DNA from: Pseudomonas sp. GD04091
GTDB lineage: Bacteria; Pseudomonadota; Gammaproteobacteria; Pseudomonadales; Pseudomonadaceae
NCBI RefSeq assembly: GCF_029836165.1
Contig: NZ_JAOEBG010000004.1
Location: 62,001-126,000, forward strand
Length of the DNA: 64,000 nt
Direction: 5' to 3'
Part shown: positions 57,444 through 64,000 of the stretch, piece by piece
Layout: every line of letters begins with the position of its first letter
Position numbering within the stretch: position 1 is the stretch's first letter
The notes under the pieces: model-generated
Database searches by the model: none
What the model saw: only the letters and a program-made list of their open reading frames with translations
Told to the model about the DNA's origin: nothing
Program-made: the position numbers and the translations under genes

Positions 57444-58460
57444 TTACCTTCGTGGGTCGAACGCCTCGCGCAGCGCGTCGCCGATGAACACCAGCAGCGA
57501 CAGGATCAGCGCCAGGGCGAAGAATGCGGTAAAGCCCAGCCAGGGCGCCTCGAGGTGCTGCTTGCCCTGGGTCACCAGCTCGCCCAGCGAGGCGCTGCCC
57601 GCAGGCATGCCGAAGCCGAGGAAGTCCAGCGCGGTCAGGGTGGTGATCGCCCCGGTGAGCATGAATGGCACGTAGGTGAGCGTGGCGTTCATGGCATTGG
57701 GCAGGATGTGGCGCAGCATCACCTGGGTGTCCGGCAGGCCCAGGGCGCGGGCGGCCTTGACGTATTCGAGGTTGCGTCCGCGCAGGAACTCGGCGCGTAC
57801 CACATCGACCAGGCTCAGCCACGAGAACAGCGCCATGATCCCCAGCAGCCACCAGAAGTCCGGCTCGACGAACCCCGACAGGATGATCAGCAGGTAGAGC
57901 ACCGGCAACCCCGACCAGACTTCCAGCAGGCGCTGGCCGAGCAAGTCGACCCAGCCGCCGTGGTAGCCCTGCAGGGCGCCGGCCGTCACCCCGATCAGCA
58001 CGCTGACCAGCGTCAGGGCGAAGGCGAACAGCAACGACACCCGGGTGCCGTACAGCACCCGCGCCAGCACGTCGCGGCCCTGGTCGTCGGTACCCAGCCA
58101 GTTGCGTGTGCTCGGCGGGCTGGGCGTGGGCACCTGCAGGTCGTAGTTGGGCGTGTCGGCGCTGAAGGGAATCGGCGCGAACAGCATCCAGCCGCCCTGG
58201 CTTTCGATCAGCTGGCGCACGTACTGGCTGCGATAGTCCGGCTGGAATGGCAGCTGTCCGCCGAACTGCTGCTCGGTGTAGCGCTTGAGCGCCGGGGTGT
58301 AGAGCTCGCCCTGGTAGCCGAGCAGCAGGGGCTTGTCGTTGGCCACCAGCTCGGCGCCCAGGCTGAGCACCAGCAAGCCGGCGAACAGCCACAGCGAGAT
58401 CCAGCCACGGCGGTTGTCACGAAAGCGCCGCAGGCGGCGGCGGGCGATCGGCGAAAGCAT
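57444..58460 (-). CDS. yejE: ABC transporter permease, YejE-like
   Basis: 338-aa inner-membrane permease of the microcin C/oligopeptide (Yej) importer class. N-terminal TM after RRRLRRFRDNRRGW, then the long periplasmic loop typical of YejE (LGYQGELYTPALKRYTEQQFGGQLPF). The BPD permease domain has HWLG-like NWLGTDDQGRDVLARVLYG and the EAA loop YVKAARALGLPDTQVMLRHILPNA. It starts at the last base of the yejB stop region. The partner ATPase YejF does not follow; the next gene is the sigma-54 activator. Confidence 0.9.
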   Translation of the reverse strand: MLSPIARRRLRRFRDNRRGWISLWLFAGLLVLSLGAELVANDKPLLLGYQGELYTPALKRYTEQQFGGQLPFQPDYRSQYVRQLIESQGGWMLFAPIPFSADTPNYDLQVPTPSPPSTRNWLGTDDQGRDVLARVLYGTRVSLLFAFALTLVSVLIGVTAGALQGYHGGWVDLLGQRLLEVWSGLPVLYLLIILSGFVEPDFWWLLGIMALFSWLSLVDVVRAEFLRGRNLEYVKAARALGLPDTQVMLRHILPNAMNATLTYVPFMLTGAITTLTALDFLGFGMPAGSASLGELVTQGKQHLEAPWLGFTAFFALALILSLLVFIGDALREAFDPRR

Positions 58461-59518
58461 CAGTGGGCCCTCGCGTCGAAGTCGATGCGCGGGTCGAGCA
58501 CGGTGTAGCACAGGTCGCCGATCAGGCGGATCAGCAGCCCGGCCAGGGTGAAGATGAACAGCATGCCGAACACCACCGGATAATCCCGCGACACCGCCGC
58601 CTCGTAGCTCATGCGCCCGAGGCCATCGAGCGAGAAGATCACCTCGATCAGCAGCGAGCCTGCGAAGAACACGGTGATCAGCGCCTGCGGCACCCCGGCC
58701 ACCACCAGCAGCATGGCGTTGCGCAGCACATGGCCGTAGAGCACCCGGCGCTCGCTCAGGCCCTTGGCCCGGGCGGTGACCACGTACTGGCGGGAGATTT
58801 CGTCGAGGAAGGCGTTCTTGGTCAGCAGGGTGAGCGTGGCGAACCCGCCGATCACCAGGGCGCCGACCGGCAGCACCAGGTGCCAGAAATAGTCGGCGAC
58901 CTTGCCCAGCAGGCTGAGCTGGTCGAAGTCGTCGGATACCAGGCCGCGCACCGGGAACCAGTTCAACGAGGTACCGCCGGCGAACAGCACGATCAGCAGC
59001 AGGGCGAACAGGAACGAGGGCAGGGCATAGCCGATCACGATCAGCGCGCTGCTCCAGGCGTCGAAGCGGCTGCCATGGCGTACGGCCTTGCGGATGCCCA
59101 GGGGGATGGACACCAGGTAGGTGATCAGCGTGGCCCAGAAGCCCAGGGACAGGGTGACCGGCAGTTTTTCCAGGATCAGGTCGGTGACCTTGGCGCCGCG
59201 AAAGAAGCTCTGGCCGAAATCCAGCCGGGCGTACTGGCCGAGCATCAGCCACAAGCGCTCGGGGGCGGACTTGTCGAAGCCATACTGGCGTTTGATTTCC
59301 TCGATCAGCTTCGGATCCAGCCCCCGCGTGGCGCGGGATTCGCCGTGCACCACCTCGACCTTGGCGCCAGGAGCGCCCCCGCCGAGGCCCTGCAGCCTGG
59401 CCACCGCCTGTTCCACCGGGCCACCGGGGGCGGCCTGGACGATGGCGAAGTTGACCAGCAGGATCGCCAGCAAGGTCGGGATGATCAGCAGCAGGCGGCG
59501 CATCAGGTAGGCGGTCAT
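58460..59518 (-). CDS. yejB: ABC transporter permease, YejB-like
   Basis: 352-aa permease. N-terminal [32 protein letters not shown], then a YejB-type loop with [23 protein letters not shown] and [20 protein letters not shown] DFGQSFF. EAA loop region [29 protein letters not shown]. Start MTAYLMRR at 59518 overlaps the yejA stop by 4 bases. With YejE it forms the membrane channel of the peptide importer. Confidence 0.9.
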   Translation of the reverse strand: MTAYLMRRLLLIIPTLLAILLVNFAIVQAAPGGPVEQAVARLQGLGGGAPGAKVEVVHGESRATRGLDPKLIEEIKRQYGFDKSAPERLWLMLGQYARLDFGQSFFRGAKVTDLILEKLPVTLSLGFWATLITYLVSIPLGIRKAVRHGSRFDAWSSALIVIGYALPSFLFALLLIVLFAGGTSLNWFPVRGLVSDDFDQLSLLGKVADYFWHLVLPVGALVIGGFATLTLLTKNAFLDEISRQYVVTARAKGLSERRVLYGHVLRNAMLLVVAGVPQALITVFFAGSLLIEVIFSLDGLGRMSYEAAVSRDYPVVFGMLFIFTLAGLLIRLIGDLCYTVLDPRIDFDARAH

Positions 59519-61326
59519 GGCGCAGTCCCGAGCAGCTCGGTCATCTGTTGGTTGGTAAGCGCCTTCGGGCTGACCTCCCACCAGGTGTCCAGGCCTTCGT
59601 CATAGGCGGCCTGCACCTTGGGCAGGCCAAAACGGTTCCACCACACGGTCGAGCTGCCGGGCGGATAGTAGTTGGGGATCCAGTAGTAGTTCCATTGCAG
59701 CACCCGGTCCAGGGCGTGGGCATGGCGCAGCATGTCGGCCTGTGTGCTGGCGCGCACCAGGCCGTCTATCAGGCGGTCCACGGCGGGGTCCTTGAGCACC
59801 ATCAGGTTGTTCGAACCCGGATCGTTGGCCGCGGCGGAGCCGAAGTAGTTGTACAGCTCGCTGCCGGGTGACAGGGTCACCGGGTAGCCGGTGACGATCA
59901 TGTCGTAGTCGCGGGCCATCAGGCGGTTGACGTACTGCGCCGAATCGACGTTGCGGATGTTCATCTCGATGCCGATCTGCGCCAGGTTGCGCTTCCACGG
60001 CAGCAGCAGGCGTTCCAGGCCCGACTGACCGTTGAGGAAGGTGAAGCTCAGCGGCTCGCCTCGGGCATTCACGAGGCGGTCACCCTGTGGCCGCCATCCG
60101 GCTTCCTGGAGCAGGGCCAGCGCCTGCAGCTGCTGTGGGCGGATGAGGCCCGAGCCGTCGGTGACGGGGGCGGTGAAGACCTGGTCGAACACTGCGTCCG
60201 GCACCTGGCCGCGCAACGGCTCCAGGAGTTTCAGCTCGTCTGCGTCGGGCAGCGCCCGGGCCGCCAGTGGGGTGTTGGAGAACAGGCTCTGCTGACGGAT
60301 GTACAGGTTGCGCATCATCTGCCGGTTGCTCCACTCGAAATCCCAGAGCATGCCCAGCGCCTGGCGCACGCGACGATCCTTGAACTGCGGCTGGTCCAGA
60401 TTGAACACGAAGCCCTGGGCCACCTGTGGCTTGGCCGGCCCCAGATGGCCGCGCCGCAGGCGGCCATCGTCCAGCTGGGCACCGTTGTAGCCAAGGGTGA
60501 AGGCAGTGGCGGAAAACTCGCGGTTGTAGTCGTAGCCGCCGCCCTTGAGCACCTGGCGCGCCACTTCGGTGTCGCCGAAGTACTCGATGCGCAGGCGCTG
60601 GAAGTTATACAGGCCGCGCGTCACCGGCAGGTCCCTGGCCCACCAGTCGGCATTGCGTTCGAAGGTGATGCTGCGGCCATTGTCGATCCGGCTGATGCGG
60701 TACGGGCCACTGCCCACGGGCTGGTCGAAGCCGGCGCCGTTGGCGAAATCCCGCTGTTGCCAGTCGTGCTCGGGCAGCACCGGCAGGGTGGCCAGGTCGA
60801 GCGCCAGGGTTCGCGCGTGCGCTTGCCTGAGATCGAAACGCACCTGGCGCGGGCCCTCGACCGTCACCCCGGTGACGTCGGCGAACTGGGTGCGGTACTT
60901 GAGGCTACCCTTGGCCATCAGCAGCTCGAAGGTGAAGCGCACATCCTCGGCGCGCACCGGCGTGCCGTCGGCGAAGGTGGCGCGTGGGTCGAGATGAAAG
61001 CGCAGCCAGGCATCGTCCGGGCCTCGCTCCATGCGGCGGGCGATCAGGCCATACACGGTGTACGGCTCGTCGAGCGAGCGCATGGCCAGTGGCGCGTACA
61101 GCCAGCCATCGACCTGGCTGACGCCGATGCCTTTGTCGATGTACGGCAGGATATGGTCGAACTGGCCGATCTCGAGGGCCGAGCGACGCAGGCTGCCGCC
61201 CTTGGGGGCATCGGGGTTGACGTAGTCGAAGTGGCGCAAGTGTTCGGGATAGCGGGGGGCTTCACCGTAGACGGTGAGGGCGTGGGTGGGGGCGGCATGA
61301 GCCGTGGCGCTAAGGCACAACAGCAT
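59515..61326 (-). CDS. yejA: Extracellular solute-binding protein, YejA-like
   Basis: About 603 aa, periplasmic SBP family 5. The mature part begins [38 protein letters not shown], characteristic of YejA, and contains [13 protein letters not shown] near the end. ATG 61326 gives a very short signal ([11 protein letters not shown]); TTG 61338 would give a better one ([15 protein letters not shown]). Further extension runs into a REP pair and is not credible. First gene of yejABE; transports oligopeptides or peptide antibiotics in other bacteria. Confidence 0.87.
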   Translation of the reverse strand: MLLCLSATAHAAPTHALTVYGEAPRYPEHLRHFDYVNPDAPKGGSLRRSALEIGQFDHILPYIDKGIGVSQVDGWLYAPLAMRSLDEPYTVYGLIARRMERGPDDAWLRFHLDPRATFADGTPVRAEDVRFTFELLMAKGSLKYRTQFADVTGVTVEGPRQVRFDLRQAHARTLALDLATLPVLPEHDWQQRDFANGAGFDQPVGSGPYRISRIDNGRSITFERNADWWARDLPVTRGLYNFQRLRIEYFGDTEVARQVLKGGGYDYNREFSATAFTLGYNGAQLDDGRLRRGHLGPAKPQVAQGFVFNLDQPQFKDRRVRQALGMLWDFEWSNRQMMRNLYIRQQSLFSNTPLAARALPDADELKLLEPLRGQVPDAVFDQVFTAPVTDGSGLIRPQQLQALALLQEAGWRPQGDRLVNARGEPLSFTFLNGQSGLERLLLPWKRNLAQIGIEMNIRNVDSAQYVNRLMARDYDMIVTGYPVTLSPGSELYNYFGSAAANDPGSNNLMVLKDPAVDRLIDGLVRASTQADMLRHAHALDRVLQWNYYWIPNYYPPGSSTVWWNRFGLPKVQAAYDEGLDTWWEVSPKALTNQQMTELLGTAP

Positions 61327-61341
61327 GAGCCCCCGCAAAAG

Positions 61342-61432
61342 TTGTGGGAGCGGGTTTACCCGCGAATGCGTCCGTGCATGCAACCTCGTTGCCGGATCTG
61401 CAGCATTCGCGGGTAAACCCGCTCCCACAGGG
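61342..61432. repeat. Inverted pair of REP elements at the 5' edge of yejA
   Basis: TGTGGGAGCGGGTTTACCCG then CGAATGCG (61343-61370) faces CATTCGCGGGTAAACCCG then CTCCCACAG (61404-61430). The two can fold into a long cruciform or stem. The first unit is only about 16 bases upstream of the yejA ATG, an unusual position because REPs normally lie between gene ends. Confidence 0.85.
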
Positions 61433-61453
61433 GCGCTCATCGGCTGCGGTGAC

Positions 61454-61735
61454 TTAGTCCTGACGGCTGGTCACTTCGAGCAGGTGGTAGCCGAACTGGG
61501 TCTTGACCGGACCTTGAACGACGTTCAGCGGCGCGCTGAAGACCACGGTGTCGAACTCCTTGACCATCTGGCCCGGACCGAACGAGCCCAGGTCGCCGCC
61601 CTGGCGGCTGGATGGGCAGGTGGAGTTGGCCTTGGCGACTTCGGCGAAGTCGGCGCCAGCTTCGATCTGTGCTTTGAGTTCGTTGCACTTGTCTTCGCTG
61701 GCAACCAGGATGTGGCGGGCGGTGGCTCGGGCCAT
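61454..61735 (-). CDS. ppiC: Parvulin-type peptidyl-prolyl isomerase, second copy
   Basis: 93-aa single-domain cytoplasmic parvulin. ARHILVASEDKCNELKAQIEAGADFAEVAKANSTCPSSRQGGDLGSFGPGQMVKEFD and FGYHLLEVTSRQD cover the whole domain. It shares the STCPS and FGYH motifs with the copy at 51144 but is clearly diverged (MVKEFD against LVGAVD). AAGGAGC lies upstream of the start. It is upstream of yejA on the same strand, separated by a REP pair. Confidence 0.9.
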   Translation of the reverse strand: MARATARHILVASEDKCNELKAQIEAGADFAEVAKANSTCPSSRQGGDLGSFGPGQMVKEFDTVVFSAPLNVVQGPVKTQFGYHLLEVTSRQD

Positions 61736-61816
61736 GGGAATTGCTCCTTGAGTTGAAAGAAGGCAAGCCTAGCGCACTTGTCAGCGACATGTCTCGCAAG
61801 GCTTGCGAGCCGTTTC

Positions 61817-62878
61817 CTACAGGCGTGCGGCGGCCTCGCGCAGCATTGCCTCGGTCGAGCTCCAACCCAGGCAGCCATCGGTGATCGACACGCCGTATTT
61901 CAGCGTGCCCTTGCCCAGTGCCTGACAACCATCGAACAGATGCCCCTCGATCATCACCCCGACCAGCGAACGGTCGCCAGCCAGGCGCTGTTGCAGCACC
62001 TGCTCGAATACCGCAGGTTGGCGCATCGGGTCCTTGCCGCTGTTGGCATGGCTGCAATCGACCATGATCCGTGGTGCCAGGCCGGCCTTGGCCAGGCCCT
62101 GGCGGGCCAGGGCAACGCTCGTGGCGTCGTAGTTCGGCCCCTGGTGCCCACCGCGCAGCACCAGGTGGGTGTCCGGGTTGCCCAAGGTCTCGATGATCGC
62201 CGGATGCCCCTGGGCATCCATGCCGAAGTGGCGGTGTGGGTGTGCTGCGCTGCGCATGGCGTCGCAGGCGATGCCGATGCCGCCATCGGTACCGTTCTTG
62301 AAGCCCACCGGCAGTTCCAGGCCACTGACCATCTCGCGGTGGATCTGCGACTCGGTGGTGCGCGCGCCGATCGCGGCCCAGCCCAGCAGGTCGTCGAAGT
62401 AGCCTGCGGCCATCGGCTGCAGCAATTCGGTGGCGATCGGCAGGCCGCGTTCGATCATGCTCAGCATCAAGCCACGGGACAGGGCGATGCCTGCGTGCAT
62501 GTCGTCGCTGCCGTCGAGGTGCGGGTCGTAGGCCAGGCCTTTCCAGCCGACCGTGGTGCGGGGCTTTTCCACGTAGGCGCGCATCACCAGCAGCAGCTGG
62601 TCATCGACTTCGCGGCTGAGCGCGGCGAGGCGATCGGCGTATTCGAGGGCCGAGCGCGGGTCATGGATCGAGCACGGGCCGACCACGACCAGCAGGCGCT
62701 CGTCGCGGCCTTCGAGAATGGCGCGAATCGCCTGGCGGTGGGCATGGACTTGCTGGGTGAGTTCGGTGGACAGCGGCATCTGCTGCTTGAGCAGGTGCGG
62801 GCTGGGCAGGCGCTGGCTGACGTGGGTGTTGGCCGCGTGCGGTTGGCTCAGGGGCAGGGCGAGGTTCGAGGCTTGCAT
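61817..62878 (-). CDS. 3-deoxy-7-phosphoheptulonate (DAHP) synthase, class I
   Basis: 353-aa AroF/AroG/AroH-type enzyme that joins phosphoenolpyruvate and erythrose 4-phosphate, the first step of aromatic amino-acid synthesis. Motifs: VVVGPCSIHD, MRAYVEKPRTTVGWKGLAYDPHLDG, GARTTESQIHREM, GFKNGTDG, LRGGHQGPNYD, VDCSHANSGKDP and SITDGCLGWSSTE. Start ATG 62878 with AAGGAAG. The 450 bases before it hold an attenuator and two aromatic-rich leader ORFs, so control by charged aromatic tRNA is likely. Which feedback type (Tyr, Phe or Trp) cannot be read with certainty. Confidence 0.93.
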   Translation of the reverse strand: MQASNLALPLSQPHAANTHVSQRLPSPHLLKQQMPLSTELTQQVHAHRQAIRAILEGRDERLLVVVGPCSIHDPRSALEYADRLAALSREVDDQLLLVMRAYVEKPRTTVGWKGLAYDPHLDGSDDMHAGIALSRGLMLSMIERGLPIATELLQPMAAGYFDDLLGWAAIGARTTESQIHREMVSGLELPVGFKNGTDGGIGIACDAMRSAAHPHRHFGMDAQGHPAIIETLGNPDTHLVLRGGHQGPNYDATSVALARQGLAKAGLAPRIMVDCSHANSGKDPMRQPAVFEQVLQQRLAGDRSLVGVMIEGHLFDGCQALGKGTLKYGVSITDGCLGWSSTEAMLREAAARL

Positions 62879-62928
62879 GGCGTGTTCTTCCTTGGGCGGA
62901 CGGCGGGTTCTGGCCCGCGTGGTCGGCC

Positions 62929-63078
62929 CTATCGAGGTGTTCGACAAATCGTCAAAAGCAGTGTTTGTGCGGCATTGCCACCGGAAATCGACCGAACGGA
63001 GGCGGCAGGCTGGCCCGAACGGAACTGGCTAAATCGCCATGCGAAGGTGCTTGGGTAGTAGAAGGTGGCGTAGTTCAT
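62929..63078 (-). CDS. Second aromatic-rich leader ORF upstream of DAHP synthase
   Basis: 49-codon ORF with GAGG 8 bases before its ATG, ending 50 bases before the DAHP synthase start. The N-terminus MNYATFYYPSTFAWRF contains Tyr3, Phe6, Tyr7, Tyr8, Phe12, Trp14 and Phe16; the rest is unremarkable. It lies after the attenuator terminator and before the enzyme, so it could be a second translation-level sensor of aromatic supply or a small protein in its own right. No terminator T-run follows it; a GCGGG/CCCGC hairpin lies between its end and the enzyme start. Confidence 0.55.
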   Translation of the reverse strand: MNYATFYYPSTFAWRFSQFRSGQPAASVRSISGGNAAQTLLLTICRTPR

Positions 63079-63125
63079 GGATCTGTCCTCAATATGAATC
63101 GGTGTTTTCGAAAGCCCGCAAATGC

Positions 63126-63155
63126 AAAACCCCCGGTCGGGGGGCCGACCGGGGG
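63126..63155 (-). terminator. Attenuator terminator of the DAHP synthase leader
   Basis: CCCCCGGTCGG (minus 63155-63145) pairs with CCGACCGGGGG (63140-63130) across a 4-base loop and is followed by TTTT (63129-63126), a strong intrinsic terminator read on the minus strand. CGGCCCC (minus 63147-63141), spanning the end of the first arm and the loop, can instead pair with GGGGCCG (minus 63183-63177), giving a competing antiterminator. It lies after a leader peptide whose last codons are mostly Phe, Tyr and Trp. Confidence 0.85.
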
Positions 63156-63192
63156 TTTGAGTATTCTCGTGTTCGGCGGCCCCTCGAAGGTG

Positions 63193-63216
63193 GGCGCCGG
63201 ATGGGTTATCGGCGCC
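63193..63216 (-). promoter_or_regulatory. Leader hairpin directly after the aromatic leader peptide
   Basis: GGCGCC (63211-63216) and GGCGCC (63193-63198) pair around GATAACCCATCC. The first arm touches the leader stop codon (63216-63218). Its position fits the pause/protector hairpin of an attenuation system. A ribosome stalled on the aromatic codons just upstream would affect which downstream structure forms. Confidence 0.5.
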
Positions 63217-63335
63217 TAGTGGCTAAACCAATACCCAAAATAAAAGCTGGCAACGGCGTTACGACCGGCAACGGCCAGCACGCGGTGCGCGGCGCGACCG
63301 GTGTGATTGGCGAGGTTGCAGGATTGTTTCGACAT
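63216..63335 (-). CDS. Aromatic leader peptide of the DAHP synthase attenuator
   Basis: 39-aa leader ORF; ATG 63335 with GGAGA upstream. The protein is ordinary until residue 30 and then reads SFYFGYWFSH before the TAG: six aromatics in seven codons (63245-63225: TTT TAT TTT GGG TAT TGG TTT). The terminator and antiterminator follow within 90 bases. This is the arrangement of phe/trp-type leader peptides: stalling at these codons when charged Phe, Tyr or Trp tRNA is scarce should favour read-through to the DAHP synthase gene. Confidence 0.8.
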   Translation of the reverse strand: MSKQSCNLANHTGRAAHRVLAVAGRNAVASFYFGYWFSH

Positions 63336-63480
63336 GTTGCTCTCCAGTGAATGAGCCCGAGCTTACTGCACCTTCGCGCCACCGATCAATGGATAAATGC
63401 TATCGACGTGATCGAGCATGCCTGAGGGGATGGCGAGCCATTCACACTTTTTTCACCCGACGCTGCTATGATCGCGCCAC

Positions 63481-63654
63481 TCTTTGGGGAGTAGCCGGCC
63501 TTCACGCGACGTGAAGGCGCTCTGGTCAACACATTTGGCAACCTGCCATGGCCAGCGCATCCACCCGGATTGGCGAGACCAACGACCCTCCTGTACCCGT
63601 GCCGGGCGTGCAGGTGGCTGTCGTTGACTCGTTGCCCGGCTGGAGTCCCTACCG
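63481..63654 (+). ncRNA. yybP-ykoY (manganese) riboswitch upstream of mntP
   Basis: TTTGGGGAGTAGCC at the start, the P2 stem CCTTCACG-CGA-CGTGAAGG, GTCAACACA in the middle and GGCGAGACCAACG at the end (to about 63585) match the conserved blocks of the Mn2+-sensing yybP-ykoY aptamer. TTTGG and CCAA close P1. Downstream, GCCGGGC (63601-63607) pairs with GCCCGGC (63634-63640), ending one base before the TGGAG ribosome site. This suggests a translation-control expression platform released by Mn2+. Confidence 0.85.
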
Positions 63655-64000
63655 TTGAATGCCATCTCCCTCGTGTTTCTCGCCTTCGCCATGTCCACCG
63701 ACGCCTTTGCGGCCTCCATCGGCAAAGGCTCCAGCCTGCACCGTCCACGCTTGCTGGAAGCCTTGCGCACCGGCCTGATCTTCGGCGTGATCGAGGCCAT
63801 CACCCCAGTCATCGGCTGGTTGCTGGGGCAGGCCGCCAGCCAATATGTCGAGCAGTGGGACCACTGGATCGCCTTCGTGCTGCTGGTGGCGCTGGGGGCG
63901 CACATGGTCCATGCCGGTCTGAAGACCGACGAACAGGAGGAGGAGAAACAGACCCAGCATTCATTCTGGATCCTCGCCGTCACCGCCGTGGCCACCAGCA
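63655..64000 (+). CDS. mntP: Manganese efflux pump MntP (3' truncated by window edge)
   Basis: First 115 codons of the six-helix MntP exporter. From TTG 63655 the protein begins [25 protein letters not shown], with the conserved [15 protein letters not shown] helix containing the substrate-site Asp. [24 protein letters not shown] and a [16 protein letters not shown] helix follow. GGAG is 9 bases before the TTG. The preceding Mn2+ riboswitch supports manganese export as the role. The C-terminal repeat lies outside the window. Confidence 0.92.
   Translation, partial: MNAISLVFLAFAMSTDAFAASIGKGSSLHRPRLLEALRTGLIFGVIEAITPVIGWLLGQAASQYVEQWDHWIAFVLLVALGAHMVHAGLKTDEQEEEKQTQHSFWILAVTAVATS

Overview
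The window reads as part of a high-GC Pseudomonas chromosome, most likely of the P. putida/P. entomophila group. The grounds are the urease accessory genes next to a HupE/UreJ-type permease, a VreAIR (PUMA3)-type signalling operon beside Hxc pseudopilin genes, Pseudomonas REP elements of the GCGGGNNNNCCCGC type, a DUF1652 protein, and the AACS / hydroxybutyrate dehydrogenase / GntP / sigma-54 activator / Yej / DAHP synthase order. No rRNA, tRNA, CRISPR array, transposase or integrase was seen.

Layout. 1-3261: 3' part of a urease operon (ureC end, ureE, hupE/ureJ-like, ureF, ureG). 3456-4891: three tandem genes for tiny secreted proteins that share a two-cysteine, DFD/DFE-ending tail, then a LysR regulator. 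6248-7286: small Pseudomonas proteins. 7448-11146: a VreA/VreI/VreR-like cell-surface signalling operon next to only three Hxc type II secretion genes (GspJ-, GspH- and GspC-like). 11128-17275: acetyltransferase, a small membrane protein with an XRE regulator under a promoter buried in an inverted repeat, LysE exporter, hydrolase, an EmrAB-type pump and a START-domain protein. 17416-20736: ureidoglycine aminohydrolase, a frameshifted flavin monooxygenase and a sulfonate-type binding protein with an AT-rich control region.

The most accessory-looking stretch is 22608-33075. It holds a cysteine-rich protein with a Cap4/DUF4297-like nuclease domain, a methyltransferase, a P-loop ATPase gene split by an in-frame amber codon, and a tightly packed operon of three exported proteases of three different folds (astacin/matrixin-like zincin, LysM-subtilase, trypsin-like). 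A lipoprotein gene is divergent from that operon. 33184-40781 returns to ordinary genes (YeeE/YedE, HisN-like phosphatase, BenR-like AraC regulator, pirin, UvrD-type helicase). 40785-45785 is a very large LRR protein with a NEL-type E3 ubiquitin ligase domain, probably a host-directed effector. 45920-51010 has glyoxalase, hydrolase, AraC/LysE and autotransporter genes.

51144-61735 is a catabolic and transport block. Acetoacetyl-CoA synthetase, 3-hydroxybutyrate dehydrogenase and a GntP-type permease lie downstream of a sigma-54 activator. A good -24/-12 promoter and symmetrical upstream sites sit between the activator and the permease. A YejA/B/E peptide importer without its ATPase and two parvulins complete the block. 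The window ends with a DAHP synthase preceded by a classical-looking attenuator (aromatic-rich leader peptide, antiterminator, terminator) and a second aromatic-rich leader ORF, then a manganese (yybP-ykoY) riboswitch and the start of mntP.

Coordinates rest on reading frames, start codons and ribosome binding sites read by eye. Family assignments come from motif recognition and were not checked against a database.
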